In this document: positions 36,701 to 48,909 of the stretch, piece after piece
Layout: the number at the start of each line of letters is the position of its first letter
Numbering within the stretch: the first letter of the stretch is position 1
Assembly: GCA_013397845.1 (NCBI GenBank)
Contig: VZTG01010316.1
Coordinates: 318,731 to 382,730 of the forward strand
Source: Melanocharis versteri
Taxonomy: Eukaryota > Chordata > Aves > Passeriformes > Melanocharitidae
Length of the DNA: 64,000 bases
Direction: 5' to 3'
Position numbers and translations under genes: made by a program
The notes under the pieces: model-generated
What the model was told of the DNA's origin: nothing
Databases searched by the model: none
Seen by the model: only the letters and a program-made list of their open reading frames with translations

Positions 36701-37174
36701 GTGTGCTGAAGTCTCGCATTGTGGGGAACAGCAACCATTTGGGGAACCATGGCTCTGCTCCTCCGCCCTGCAAAGTCAACCAAGCCCTGGTGGATCTGTC
36801 CCTCAATTGATCTGTCACCTGTGCATTCAAAACAATGTATTCCATGTGCATTTTTTACTCTTTAACTCGTCTTCACATCCAGAACCTCTTTTCTTTCGTT
36901 TCTTCTTTGCCCTAATTCATAATTTTTGTTAGTCACTTCTGTTTTCCTTTTCACTTCTTATACAGTGGATTCCTTTTCCTCATAACTACCACTTTTTTAA
37001 TTGTAGCTTTTCCTTCATTCCGTACTTTTTTTCCTTTTTTGAATGAATATTTATCTTTTAATTAAATCACCAGGAGGCATATTTAGAACCCTCAGGGTTC
37101 ACTTTGAACTATGAAAAGGAAAAGGCTTACTCCGTGCTATAAACAAAATGTTAATTTGAATTAATTGAAGGAAG
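33742..37174. other. Non-coding sequence
   Basis: A GC-richer patch at 36,060-36,820 carries overlapping frames on both strands but no domain. Sequence near 34,855-34,880 contains CTTTATTGC, which reversed resembles a poly(A) signal, but no element body could be recognised. Nothing else is seen. Confidence 0.45.
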
Positions 37175-37236
37175 TGCTCTACCTCTGATAGACTTGTTGC
37201 TGAAATGCTCTGCCTCTGATAGACTTGTTTTTGAAT
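37175..37236. repeat. 31-bp imperfect tandem duplication
   Basis: TGCTCTACCTCTGATAGACT at 37175 recurs as TGCTCTGCCTCTGATAGACT at 37206, two units of 31 bases with a few mismatches near their 3' ends. It is an older small duplication than the one at 19.7 kb. Confidence 0.85.
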
Positions 37237-40186
37237 AATTAGTAATTTCAGCCAGAAAAGTAAACATTAGGGCCCTGAATTTTGCTTCTGGTCCTACCAG
37301 TGTCAGCCTGGAGCAGCTCTGCAGGTATGAGCTGAATTGATCTCATTTGATATTGGTTCAGCCAAAAGTAATCTCTGGGCTGAAATCACCATAGGAAAAG
37401 TGCATTTTGGTCTGTGTTGTGTCCAAACTCTTTATAGCACATTTAGTGCTCTTTCCCACCTCTAGTGCCTTGTTTTTCAGAGGAATGGTTTCCCTCATAG
37501 CTGAAACATGGTGGTAACTGGGATGAGGAGTAGGGGTGGCTGGGATTCAGGAGCCCATTGGCTGAGAAAGGGGCTGTAGTAGTGGGAGGAAAAAAACTGA
37601 TGGCTAGTAAGATCTCTCCTGGAGCAGGTGGGGAAGTTTCCCTTGGCCAGCAGAAGCCTGTGGGGAGGGAAGGGGTAGGTGCCTGTGCCATTGTCACTAA
37701 TGTCCCTTGGCTCCTTAAAGTATTGGCCTAAGATAACTCTGGCTGATGTGCCTCTGGTTTGTGGTCCAGCCTCCCTTCTGCACTTTGAAATAGGAGGAAT
37801 AAATAACTTCTTCTGCTTTATCCTTCCTTCTTGTGAATTTTGGATCTTTTGTATACGGATCTTCATGATTATGATGTGGAATAGGGAAAAAAAGAGTGAG
37901 TAATGCTGAGGGAGAGGGAGAAAATAGTCCTTGCGAGAACTGCTGTCTGAAAGGTAAGGACTCTTCCAAGCTTCATTACAACTTTATTCCCCTCTGCCCT
38001 GCACCTCTTTTGACAATTATTGATGGTCTGTTTTTTCTTCTCTTGCATGAGTAGCACTGCAAAAGATGGACAACTACACACACCTTTATATTGCCTGCTA
38101 ATGCAAAATTGAAAAAAATGCTGCAAAGCCAAAACTTGCATTTGACCATTATATGTCAGAGTCACACACAGAGAAGGCATAACGATACACAGCTAGAGAC
38201 AAGCAGAGTTATCTCAGATATATAACAGGCATTATCTTGAGTGATATTATTGTTTAGTATTTCCCACAATGCATGATAAAAAGGTACTCTCCACTGGATA
38301 TCAGTTTATTCAAAGGTTCATGTAATAAGTCACATTAATAGAGGTGGCTCTTATAGAGATATTTCCAGATTCCTCTTGAATGCCGATATTGAAGATGCAT
38401 GACAGTGCATTTTATTCATCCTCATAGTCCTTCCAAGAGTTTCTGCTGACAATATCCAAGAGGCACTTAGCAAAATAGTCCTTTGGTTTAACCCATGACC
38501 AAATTCGTAGTCTTGCTCATAGTTGTGTATTTCCCATGAAAACAAGAATCCTCAGATTTAGCACACTGTATAAGATCACAAGATTTCTTTGCAGCACAAG
38601 GCAAAGGAGAAAATAAAATATTTCAAGTAGTTTCTTAATAATTGAAAGAAATAAATTGTTTTGCCTTTGGTCCTTCCCCAAGAGTCTGGGACTTAACATA
38701 TTTATCAGTTCTATTTCCAGTCTATACAGATTCTTATAATGTGTTAGTATCCCGCCCTTTCCAATAACATTTTTCACAAATTCCATGAGGATCAAATCAC
38801 TTGGGCAGTGTCTACCTTCAAGCCATGATTTCTGGCATAAAAATAGCATTAAAAAAAACCCAAAGCAGGAGCCTTACAATGCAAATGTGCCAACAAAATG
38901 ATCGGCAGGTTAAAAATGACCCTTAATTTTACATATAACAAAAGTGGAAAAATGCGTAGGTTTTAGAGTGTGTGAGAAAATTTTGAGTGAAATTGCTTGT
39001 TTCCACCCAAATAGAATAGCGGTGATGAGTTTTTAGATCTTCTGTGATATAGAGTAATTTCAAGATAAGAAAGTCTTAAATATTATTCAACTCTAATAGA
39101 GGAAAAACTACTTAAGCCTATCAGTCTTTACAAGGCACTTATTTTTTCTATACGTGAGGTGATTCTTAACAGGAATTTGAAGAAATGTTATTAGAGTCTT
39201 CTCTCCCTGGAATTGGAAAGCGATGGGGTCTGAAAAGAAATACCTGGCTTAAAATTTTGATCACAGATTAAGAAAATTATTAGAAAAATAGATTTGCAGA
39301 ATAGTCTTATTAATATTGAAATCAGTAATACCTCTAAAGAGTTATAATTCCTTTCTGCTAACAGGACTCTTAGAGAGATTTATTTTCTCCCACTGAATAA
39401 TATGAGTCTCAAATCTAAAGAGCGATTACTTTAGCAGTGAATTTCTAAAGTGTAGCAGTCAGGAGAAAGTACCTGCTTTTATGGAATTGCCCTTTGAAAT
39501 ATAAAGTTCAACCCTGCATTAATGAATCTGTGCACATTTTTGCCAGTGTATGCTACTGGTGTTTTGTAATGTCTTAGAAGGATCATATATTTCTATTTAC
39601 TTGACAGTTTTGGGGGTTTTTTATGCTGCATTCTTCTTTCTAATTACAAAAAATATGTTCCGGAGAGGAAGTGTCCTTCATGCTGTGCAGAGAGCTGCTG
39701 ACGTGCTGGTGTCTCATCATTCCTCCGGGAAAAGTACCTGAAGCCTCTCATCATTGACTTTGAGAACCCAGTGAGGTACCCAACATTGTTGCTAGCTCCC
39801 AGGAAGCTTTACCATGTGGTGAAATCCCACCAAGAGGTTAACTCCGTGAATTTTCAGCACAAAAGAGCTGGCAAAGGCTTCCATGGAGAAATAAGTGCCA
39901 GTGGAGGTAGGAGTCTTTTCCTGAGAGCCCTGTTGATCTGGTTTAGAGACGAGACTTTCCCAACCCCCTGAGCCTGACTCTTCTGCTGTGCAGCTGAATG
40001 CCTGACTTGGTGCCTAGAACTATTGTTGATCTGCACCAATCAGAGACAAACATCTTGCTTCTGTTTGTGTCTCAAAACACATCTAGGAACAGCTTTTGAA
40101 TAAATGAACCTTTTTTCCAGTGTACAGCTTTTCCCTGGACTGAAATTTCTAATGATTACTTCCAGATTTTTCTTAGTCTTCACTGA
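37237..40186. other. Non-coding AT-rich sequence
   Basis: Nothing firm. A coding-looking plus frame at 39702-39971 was examined and rejected because it has no initiating ATG, no usable acceptor and an in-frame stop directly upstream. Confidence 0.45.
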
Positions 40187-40272
40187 TTTGGGTTTTTTGG
40201 TTTGGTTTTGGTTTTAGTGGTTTCTTTCTTTGTTTTGTTTGTTTGTGGGGTTTTGTTTGTTTGGTTTTTTAG
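40187..40272. repeat. T/G-rich low-complexity tract
   Basis: About 85 bases of GTTT and GGTTTT units with no other bases in quantity. It may be a decayed simple repeat. A short CR1-like string (GGCTCAAAGCCCCATCCAACC) follows at about 40275-40296, too short to call an element. Confidence 0.75.
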
Positions 40273-40377
40273 GTGGCTCAAAGCCCCATCCAACCCCTTA
40301 CTTGATTGTTTCAGTAACTGTCTCTCACATTTATGCTGCATGGATTTGCAGAATGTTCCTTAGTTCCCTTTTTAATC

Positions 40378-40421
40378 CTCACCTTTCTTTCTCTCTCTTT
40401 TCTCTCTCTCCCTCTCTTTTT
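40378..40421. repeat. Polypyrimidine (CT)n-like tract
   Basis: An almost pure C/T run (TTTCTTTCTCTCTCTTTTCTC and so on) ending in TTTTTAG. It superficially resembles a splice acceptor, but no open exon follows. Confidence 0.7.
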
Positions 40422-41424
40422 AGCTCACTAGTTCTCAGGCTGATTATCTGCTTCAAAAAACTCAGGCTTTAAATCTTTCTCCCATGCCTTCCTTATCTTG
40501 TGTCAGAGCACTATAGATTAGGTTGGTCCAGTAACCAATTGAAGCTGTTGCATGTTTGGAAAATTAACACTGCTTTACTGTACTCAATTAAGAAGTCCCC
40601 AGACCCTTAGCTGAATCCTGACAGCTGGACTTGGTCTGAAATACAGTAAATGAGTTTATTTGTGTGATTGCAGCAAGAGATCCTGTAACATGACAGAAAA
40701 GATGTGGGCAGGTATTGTTCATTCATGCTGGTGTTCCTGAGGTGCATTTTTGGCTAATGATGTGCCAAATTGTCCCACCTTTGTCTTAGTTTCCCGAACC
40801 TGTTTTCTGCCTTAAATTCAGCTCCACTAATGATCACCACAGTTTCAGTGCCAAGCCAGATACAGTTGGCTACTTATTTTAACCACAGAGTCATTTAAAT
40901 ATTGCTCTGAGCTACTCCACATACAGCAGAGGTTCTTCAGATCTGCTCTCATCCATGCAGGTGCAGAAGGCAGCTAACTCTCACCATCTGGTCTCTGGAA
41001 CTGCGTTTGCAGGGGCAGCCAAAAAACAGACACCTGTTTGGAACAAGATACCACAGTAAATCATAGCTAAATGATGTTGCAAGGAGGGCATGAGGGAACC
41101 AAAAACTGAAAGAGGAAATGGACAACTCATTCCTTACCTGCAGAAAAAAACTCCAAGCCAAAACCAAAAAACAAGTAGGGTAAGAGGGACAAGGCGGTTG
41201 GGGTTGTAAATTGCACGTACAGCGAGGAAATGGGAAACCCATTTTTAAATTTTGTTCAAGGAAAGGCAGATGCTGCTGCTGCGCTTTCTGTCAAATCCTT
41301 TGCCAGTTTATGTTATCTATCAGGGAAGCACTGTTTGTTCAGCTCTGGCTGAGCCATGGGTAAGTCTACATCGGGCTCTCAGCTTTTCATGGAGAGTTGT
41401 GTCTGGTTTTGTTCCTGATTTTGG
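40422..41424. other. Non-coding, no feature seen
   Basis: Unique AT-rich sequence without gene or repeat signal. Confidence 0.5.
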
Positions 41425-41890
41425 GTTCGTATAATTGTGGAAGGGTTTGGGTTGGAAGAGACCTTAAAGATCACCTAGTTCCAACCCCCCTGCCACGGAG
41501 AGGGACACTTTCCACTAGACCAGGTTATGCAGAGGCCCTCGAGTACTTACAGGGATGGAATACCCACAACTTCTCTGTGCAGCCTGTTCCAGTGCCTCAC
41601 CACCCACACAGTAAATAATTTCTTCCTAATATCTATCTAAACCTACCCTCTTTGAGTTTCAAGCCTTTAACCCTTTATCTTAGCACTATATGCCTGTGTA
41701 AAAATCCCTCTTTCCTTTTTTATAGGCCTTATTCAGGTACCAGAAGGCTGCTCCAAAACATCCCCAGCACCTTCTCTTCTCCAGGCTGAGCAGCCCCAGC
41801 ACTCTCAGCCTGTCCTCACAGGAGAGGTGTTCCAGCCCTCAGTTTATCTTCGTGGCCCTCCTCTGGACCTGCTCTAACCAGGGTTCCCAA
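41425..41890 (-). mobile_element. CR1 LINE 3' region, minus orientation
   Basis: Reverse-complement CR1 motifs occur in order: GGGTTGGAAGAGACCTTAAAG, ATCACCTAGTTCCAACCCCCC, GAGAGGGACACTTTCCACTAG, GTGCAGCCTGTTCCAGTGCC, CTTCTCTTCTCCAGGCTGAGC, CAGCCTGTCCTCACAGGAGAG and GTGGCCCTCCTCTGGACCTGC. About 465 bases remain, 5'-truncated, covering the 3' UTR and the edge of ORF2, without coding potential. It is the longest uninterrupted well-preserved CR1 outside the nested pair at 7.7-8.9 kb. Confidence 0.93.
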
Positions 41891-44800
41891 TCTGCTGCCA
41901 CTGTCACTTCTGCTGAGCAACTTCTGCCAGCTTTTTCACTCTTGCAGGAGCACGTCCCCTAAAACTGCAAAGTATCCTCACAATCGTACTGTTGACTCCA
42001 AGCAGCACAATAACAAAAATGTGCTTGTGCAATTAGAAACCAGATTTGCTTACAGTTTATTCCTGGCTGCTACGTGAAGGTGAACTAAAATTACTTATAA
42101 TTAGGAACCCCGGCATCTTGATTGTAAGATTTATCGAGATTTAAATATTGGTAATATAGTCCTCGTTTATCAGCTTTTATCTGCTCAGATTCCAAACACC
42201 ACATAAACATTTATTTGCTTTTAAATATGTTCTCACAGCAGCAAGTTTGTGAAAGTGGATCATGGGCTTCAGGCCATGGATCATGGGCTTCAGTATTTTC
42301 CTAATGCTGCCTTAGAAACAATTTCTTCTTTCCTGCCTTTGGATTATAAATCATGCTACATCTTTTCCATCATCATTACTTCTTTGATTTTTCTAAAATT
42401 AAAGTGAAACAGTTGTTTCTCCAAGACATTGTGTCATTATGTTCTGTAAAGTGTATAGAGCAGATGTTTTCCTCTATCTGTGTGACCTTATCCTTGCATT
42501 TGACTTCTGCTTGTTGACATAGATTTTAATTGTAGATCCTTCTCCCAGCAAACAGCGATAAATCTTCAAAGGAACATAACTACAGCCTAAATTACAACAC
42601 ATGGATGTGTGTTTAATACCTCAGGTTACCCACTAGCTCAGGGTAGTAGGTGATTCAGGAGAGGAAGTCGCTAACAGAGCAGCAAGGTTATTTTGAGCAA
42701 GTTTCCTTACGTGTGCTGTTCCTTTGGTTTGGAAGACAAAACATTATGCAGTAATTTAGGCTTGATTTCATAAATAACAGCCTTGGCTTCCAGTCTGATT
42801 CAGTCTTCCTCTGCTTCACATTTTCCGGGCATTTCCTGCCAAGCTACATTTTTTCTTCCTTAGCAGATTGCTCTCTGCTATCTCCTGGTTTCTCTTACAC
42901 CAAGTCCCTTTTGGCACCTTATCACATCTTTTGAGCTGTACACATCTGTGAGCTGTGGAGGAGCTGAATGGAAACTGTAGTTCAAGGAACTGGTAATTTG
43001 GCAGGACCTTGCTCATGCCATAAATCAAACTGACAATAAATCACTAACTATTATTTGGTATGGCTAGAACTGAAATGAATATTGTATTTGGAAGAGTCCT
43101 TTTTTACTTCTATCCTGAGAAGCCACATGTTTCTATTTTTCTGTCCAAAAATGAGGACGAGCAATATTATTCCTGGGTATAGGAAATGAAAACAACTTTT
43201 CATCAGTGTTATAAATATTATTTGCTTAAGCTAATGTTTTCATAATGCTTTTTTGCTGTCTCACAACCTACTAGCTACCTAGAAGGGTATTTCAGTTAGT
43301 TCATTCTAACATATTAATCCTTCAAAAAGAGAAAAATTGAAAGAAGGGGAGTGATTATCTTTCTCATTAACAACGTAACACTGGCATCTAGCTTTTTGGG
43401 TTTTTTGTAAGACTTACTACAAAGCTACCTGTGGTTTGATGATAATATTTAAAAATTGTGTTTATGGATGTATTACTTCTGTGTACCTCTAATAATGAGA
43501 TGCAGTAAAGCCCACATGCAGAGTTTGTTAACTCATAAAGCAAATAAAAAAATAAAACTAGACCAAACAAATTGGACCAAGCTTCTACATCTTGAAGGTG
43601 AAGCAGGAATGACTCAATGCTTCCTGGATTAAAAAGCCCTGACGGGTAAGCAAATGGAGTGCGTCCATCTGAGAGAGCTAGGAAAGGAGGAAAAAAATCC
43701 AAGGTTCCTATTCAGAGTCTGTTTTCAAGCCTGCTGGCTTCCTGATGCTGTGGGTTAGATCTGGGAGTCTGAGCCAACTGGGGTTGAAACTTGACCCTGG
43801 AAAATGAAAAGAAAAAACGCTGTTGAGCTGCAAATCCAGGTTTGCTGTGCTACTGAGATGTCTCTCTGTTATCAGTCTTGGACCTCAGGGAAGCTGTGTA
43901 TCCAGAGAATATATTTTCTGGGTTGGCAGCAGCAGCCTGGGCATCCAGGTCAGGAAATGAAGTAATTTCCCATATTAAAGCTTTCTGAGAAGCCTGGTAG
44001 CTTGCAGTGGCCCATCCTAAGGGATTGCTCAGAATCACCACATTTCACCAATCAAAGAGCACAGTAGATCAGCACTGACTTCTGGCTTGGCACCGGCTGA
44101 TAATGACAAACAGAAAGAGGGTTGTACAGCAAGACTCGGTTCCAAGGTTGGGAAATATTCAAAACCACATTTGGATTGTCAGGGGCAAGGTGTAGAAATG
44201 TGTTGTCTTCATGACTGGTTGTGTGAATGTTATTTTTGGTAACAGGTATCATCATTTATGGCATTGTGGAACATTAAGCGTGCAGATGCTGCCAAGTGAT
44301 AAAGTGGCAGTGTTATCAGTTTGTGTTAGGTCAGCACTGAAGAAGTCAAGATCTTAACAGCACTGGTGCAATGTGTTCAAGTGCTCATTTGTCCCACAAA
44401 CTCTGCCAAGACACCCATCTCTCACATGCCTGTGAGAAATGATGATTTAAGTTGCACAGGTGTTTGGGATATGGAGAAGTGAGTATTCAGGTGCTGCAAA
44501 TTGAACCTTGCTCCTTGTACTCAGGAGGCAGTTTGAATCTAGAGACAAAAACTGTATTAAAAAGAGACAGGAGAATTATTAGACTTTGCAAAGAAAGACT
44601 TACAGGCTGTCTGAAATTAGGTTTTTGGCACCAGTTTAATTTCAAAGGTCGTCTTTAGTTCTATTGCAGAAACATACTTGGTAAAGTCAATTCCGTATTT
44701 CCAGCCAAGCTCAGTGAAGTCACTGGAGAATTTCCTTAGATTTCTCTTCACTCTGTGAAAAATAAATGAGTTCTATTTGCAAAGATTGCAAATACCTCAA

Positions 44801-47800
44801 ACTCCCTGCTGTAGAATATTAAAAAATAACTATTTTTACACGGAAAGCTCTCAGGTAAATTGGGCTTTTGCGAGAAAAATCTTTAAGATTTGTACTTTTA
44901 TTACTGGTTTTGCATTATCCAAATCTGGCCTCATTAGTTCCAGTTGCGTAGAAATGGCAAAATGCTTGAGAGCATTGAGTCTGAGCCGTCATTTCATTGA
45001 GGTGTTTCACTGGGCTAAGATTGTGTGTGATGCTCCCCAGCCTACAGCAAAGCCCTGGGGTTTACTGGTGTGACATGGACTTCTCCCAGTTAACCAGTCT
45101 GCCTGTGGCAGCTGTTTTCACCAGCTGTGCCAGACCACGTGCAAGATTAGCTGTGGTGTCACCCTTGTTTTAGCGAGGGGAAGGTTTAATTGAAGTTTCT
45201 TCTATGCACCCCTGTATTATGAGACATGAGTCAAACTTCAGGTGTTCTCTAGTTTTTCAGACAAAGGTATTTTCTGTTTCCACTAGTCATATTTATTTCT
45301 GCCTTTCTAAGCCCCAAAGTCCGCAAAGTTGGCCCAGCTTCTTTATGCAAATGTAATAAAAACTTTCAAAAAATATCCCCTGAAACACAAATCACTAGGT
45401 CGTATTAGAATGGATTCTGGTACTCTAACACAATTCTCACTTAAATGTAGAAACTGGGACAAACATTTACTCTGTAATAAGTTTTCTTTTTTAGAAAAGG
45501 GAATCATATGGGTTCTTTGAAAAATATCTGAATACAGAGTTAACCAAGAGCTCAGAATGGTTTTAGGAGAAGAAACATCCACTGATTTTGGAAAGTAAAA
45601 TATATTTATAGCTGTCTAAAATAGACAATGAAATATTTTGGTGTCCTTGGAAAATATGTAGCACACACTTGGGGTTTTTTGGAATGAGAGAATAAAATAT
45701 TCACTTTTAGCTAAATCGAGAAAAGTCAAGCCCTTAATCCTTGTTTCCTGTTGGCAGTTCTTTGTCATGCTCTGTTATGAACGAATGCAAAATGGTGAGT
45801 CAGATTTTGTAAATGAGGGGTGAGAAAAATGGGAATTGTATTTTTAGAAAAAGAGAAAACTGAGACATAGTGACCATTTGAAAAAAAACTACTTTCAAGA
45901 CTACTGTCTGTAGAAAAAACAAAGGGAGCACAGATTCTATATGTCAGGCCTACAAAACTGAAAGTCCGAGAGGAAGTTTTCTTATCCTGATGTAGACCAG
46001 CCTGGAAAAAATGCTTCTTGCCTCCAGAGACTGTTAAAAATTGTTCTCTCTCATCAACATGCTTAGTTTAACTGCAGCCTGGAACAGTTGTTAAAAATAA
46101 TTTCATCTGGATTAGATTGTGATCTGGGATGTTTAGCTGTCCATACTCATTGGAAAAAAAAAAGTCTTATTTAGTTTCGTAATTTGAAAATGATTGGTAC
46201 AGTTAAAAGTTGTTTAAGACCACAAAGCTAGCAAAAAAGTATGGATGTAAATGAAATTCCTAAAATATACTTAAATAATTGACATGAGTACAATAAATAT
46301 ATGGGATAAAATCACTTTTCTGTCTATCAGGCTGTATTTTACAGTTATTGATTTTTGTTTATTAGATAGATTTTACTGCTGTTTAGCGAACTGAGGCCTT
46401 TAGTCCCTGTTGCCACATCTTTCAGAATTTTAGAATTAGTGTATCTCACCTTCCAGTATCTTGTTTTCATTGATAGATTGGGAGAGGAATACAAATTGTC
46501 TTTGCCCTTTTTTTCTGGATGCCATATGATGTAGCTATAGCACCGGTCTAAACTAAATAACTGAAACAAAGACAACTGTTGGAAAGGAAAGCTGTTGTTG
46601 AAAAACACTCTATCACCTTAATATGCTTTGGTTTCAGGTTCTAAGCTTGGCTCTTCACCATTTTGATGCCTTCTGAAATTTTGACTGCAGATTTGGATAT
46701 TTTCAATATAATTTTTCTCCAAGTAGTGCAATCTGTCACAGACAGCTCACATATAATATCAAAACTCATTTGCATTAAATCTGTGTTAAAGGCAAAAGCA
46801 AGGCTTCGTTTTGTTTGGGTTTTTTAATTGAAAGCATGTTTTAATTTATTTTGCCTAGATATTAACAGTATAGAGAGCTCAAAAACTGTGGTGAGTGCTG
46901 GAGAGAGCTGTGGAATGCTCCAGACTGATTTGAGTCCAGCTCCAGCTCCACCCAAACTCCCGTGCTGGGCTCATCACGTCCCAAGAAAGTATTGGACAAC
47001 TTGATCAACAACTGTTACCTCTTGGCACCTTCCATGCTGTCCCCTACAAGAGCAACATACAAAGTGCAAGGTGTTGTTCTGGACTCTTTCTGTTCTTCAT
47101 ATTTATATTAAAATCTGCACAGATACATCCGTATTCTTTGACATGCCTTAAGCTGGAAAAGCCACTGATTTACATGGCTACATTCTGCTTTAGACTCTTG
47201 GCTTTGAGCTGCCTTTTTAAGCCACTGACAAGTGATATAAAATCATGAGCACCTTTAAATAGCTACATAACGCCTCTAGACCTGTGTACGATCTGATTTG
47301 CACTGGCTATTAAACCGACATTATTCACTACTTTTTTCCTCATATTCCTGCTTTTCAGAAATCCATGCAGTACACAAATCAAATTCATAAGATTAAATTT
47401 AACTTTTGAATGTGTGCACACTCTCACACCTCTTGTTTTAACTTCTTGACCCTAAGAAGACCTTGTATACTATTTCACAGTGAGCTGAAACAATCCTTAA
47501 AAGGGTTGGGTAGTGGGAATCTTGCAAGACAAAGTGGAGACAATCACTGCAGGGAAGGTATGAATTGCTGCTACTGTGTAAGCCTTTGCTTCCAGTTATC
47601 TGGTTTGTGTTTATTTATGATGCATGAATTATACAACACGGGCAGGCTCTTTCAATTACTTAATAAAATACAAATATGTAAATACAGGTACCATCCCCAA
47701 CACACTGCTTTCAATTCTTATCTACTGCAGCACATTTCCTGGATTTTACTCCTTCCAGCTCTGCAGGTAGTAAGTGTTGATTTGATAAAGAAAACAGGAA

Positions 47801-48556
47801 ATAATTCTTCATTTCAATAATTCATGGAAAATGAACAGAAACTATGATATCTGTGACACATGACAGCACAAATCTCAAACTGGGGTATTAGTATTCAGTG
47901 CTGGGACTGTAGCCCTGGAACATACGCTTAAAACATTTCTAAGCCCCTTCGGAATACCATTACAATGGAAATTCAGCAATCTGTTGAAATAAGTCAACAC
48001 AGAAAATGATGATATAATTGGAGCTCTTTAAATGCCAGTTATGTCCTTTGGTTGATCCCCTGAAAAAATGTTATTAGTATTTAATGTAAAATTTCTGCAG
48101 TAAAAAAGGTGAATTTATGGGGTGAAAGGACAATCTTCCATTTCATGGAATATAACTGGCAGATGGAAACATGAAATAAAATGCCTCCTGCCAGGTTTTA
48201 CTATACCTGCTCATAAACTTTTCTGCCTTGAGACACTAGAAAGAGTTTCTTTGGGAAAATTAGCATTAACTGAAGGATCTGCTCTTCCTCCATCTTCACA
48301 ACCGTGCAGCTTTTTTTATAATTTTTAATATATTATCCAGCACTTCAGTGAAATGGGTGGTTGAGTGGAATTGTGTGGCTCTCATTGCTAACACGAACAC
48401 GTGCCAAAGCATGACAGAGGCTGTTGTGGAGTTTAGGTCCCTTAAAGGATAATATTTTAAATGGGATTTAAGAGTGCAAAAGATTTACTGCTGTCTGGGT
48501 GGAGCCTGTATACCCCAGCTTGCTTTACTGACTTTTTCCCCAGAATTTTAAATCTA
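41891..48556. other. Non-coding AT-rich sequence
   Basis: No gene or transposon recognised across this stretch apart from a 17-base direct repeat (TGGATCATGGGCTTCAG at 42256 and 42277). Open frames such as plus 47410-47820 (136 codons) are compositionally ordinary and carry no motif. Confidence 0.5.
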
Positions 48557-48909
48557 TATTGTTTTGGTTTAACTGCAGCCAGCAACGAAACCCCTCATAA
48601 CCACTTGCTCAGCTCCCTACCCACCCCCCAGTGGGATGTGGAGGAGAATCAGAAAATGGCCAAAACCATGGATTGAGACAAGGACAGCTTAATAATTGAA
48701 ATAAAGGTGGTAATGATAATGATAATGATAATGATAATGATAACGATAATAATAATAATAATAATTTCTTGGTTTAGGATAAGCACTATTTAGCAACAAC
48801 TTAAACCACCAGCGTGATATCAACATCATTCTCATGCTAAATCCAAAAACACAGCACCATACCAACTACTAGGAAGAAACCCAACTCTATCACAGCTGAA
48901 GCCAGGATG
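48557..48909 (-). mobile_element. Internally deleted solo LTR, same family, minus orientation
   Basis: The left end shows GTTTTGGTTTAACTGCAGCCAG (reverse of the LTR 3' end). The right part shows GGATAAGCACTATTTAGCAAC, CATCATTCTCATGCTAAATCC and CAGCTGAAGCCAGGATG (reverse of the 5' end). The middle that carries the TATA box and U3 core in the copies at 2906 and 33166 is missing, so the copy is about 350 bases instead of 570-615. In its place lies an expanded TAATGA/TAA repeat grown from the LTR's own ATT-rich segment. No clear target duplication could be matched. Confidence 0.82.
48711..48765. repeat. (TAATGA)n-(TAA)n microsatellite inside an LTR
   Basis: Tandem TAATGA units pass into TAA units, about 55 bases in all. 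The tract lies exactly where the related LTRs have a short ATT-rich segment, so it most likely expanded after insertion and is probably length-variable. Confidence 0.9.

Noticed and set aside
39702..39971. About 90-codon plus frame with protein-like wording and a GTAGGA donor-like site at 39906/39907
   Set aside because: There is a stop just upstream at 39699, no ATG start, no acceptor leading into this frame and no recognisable domain. A frame of this length is expected by chance here.
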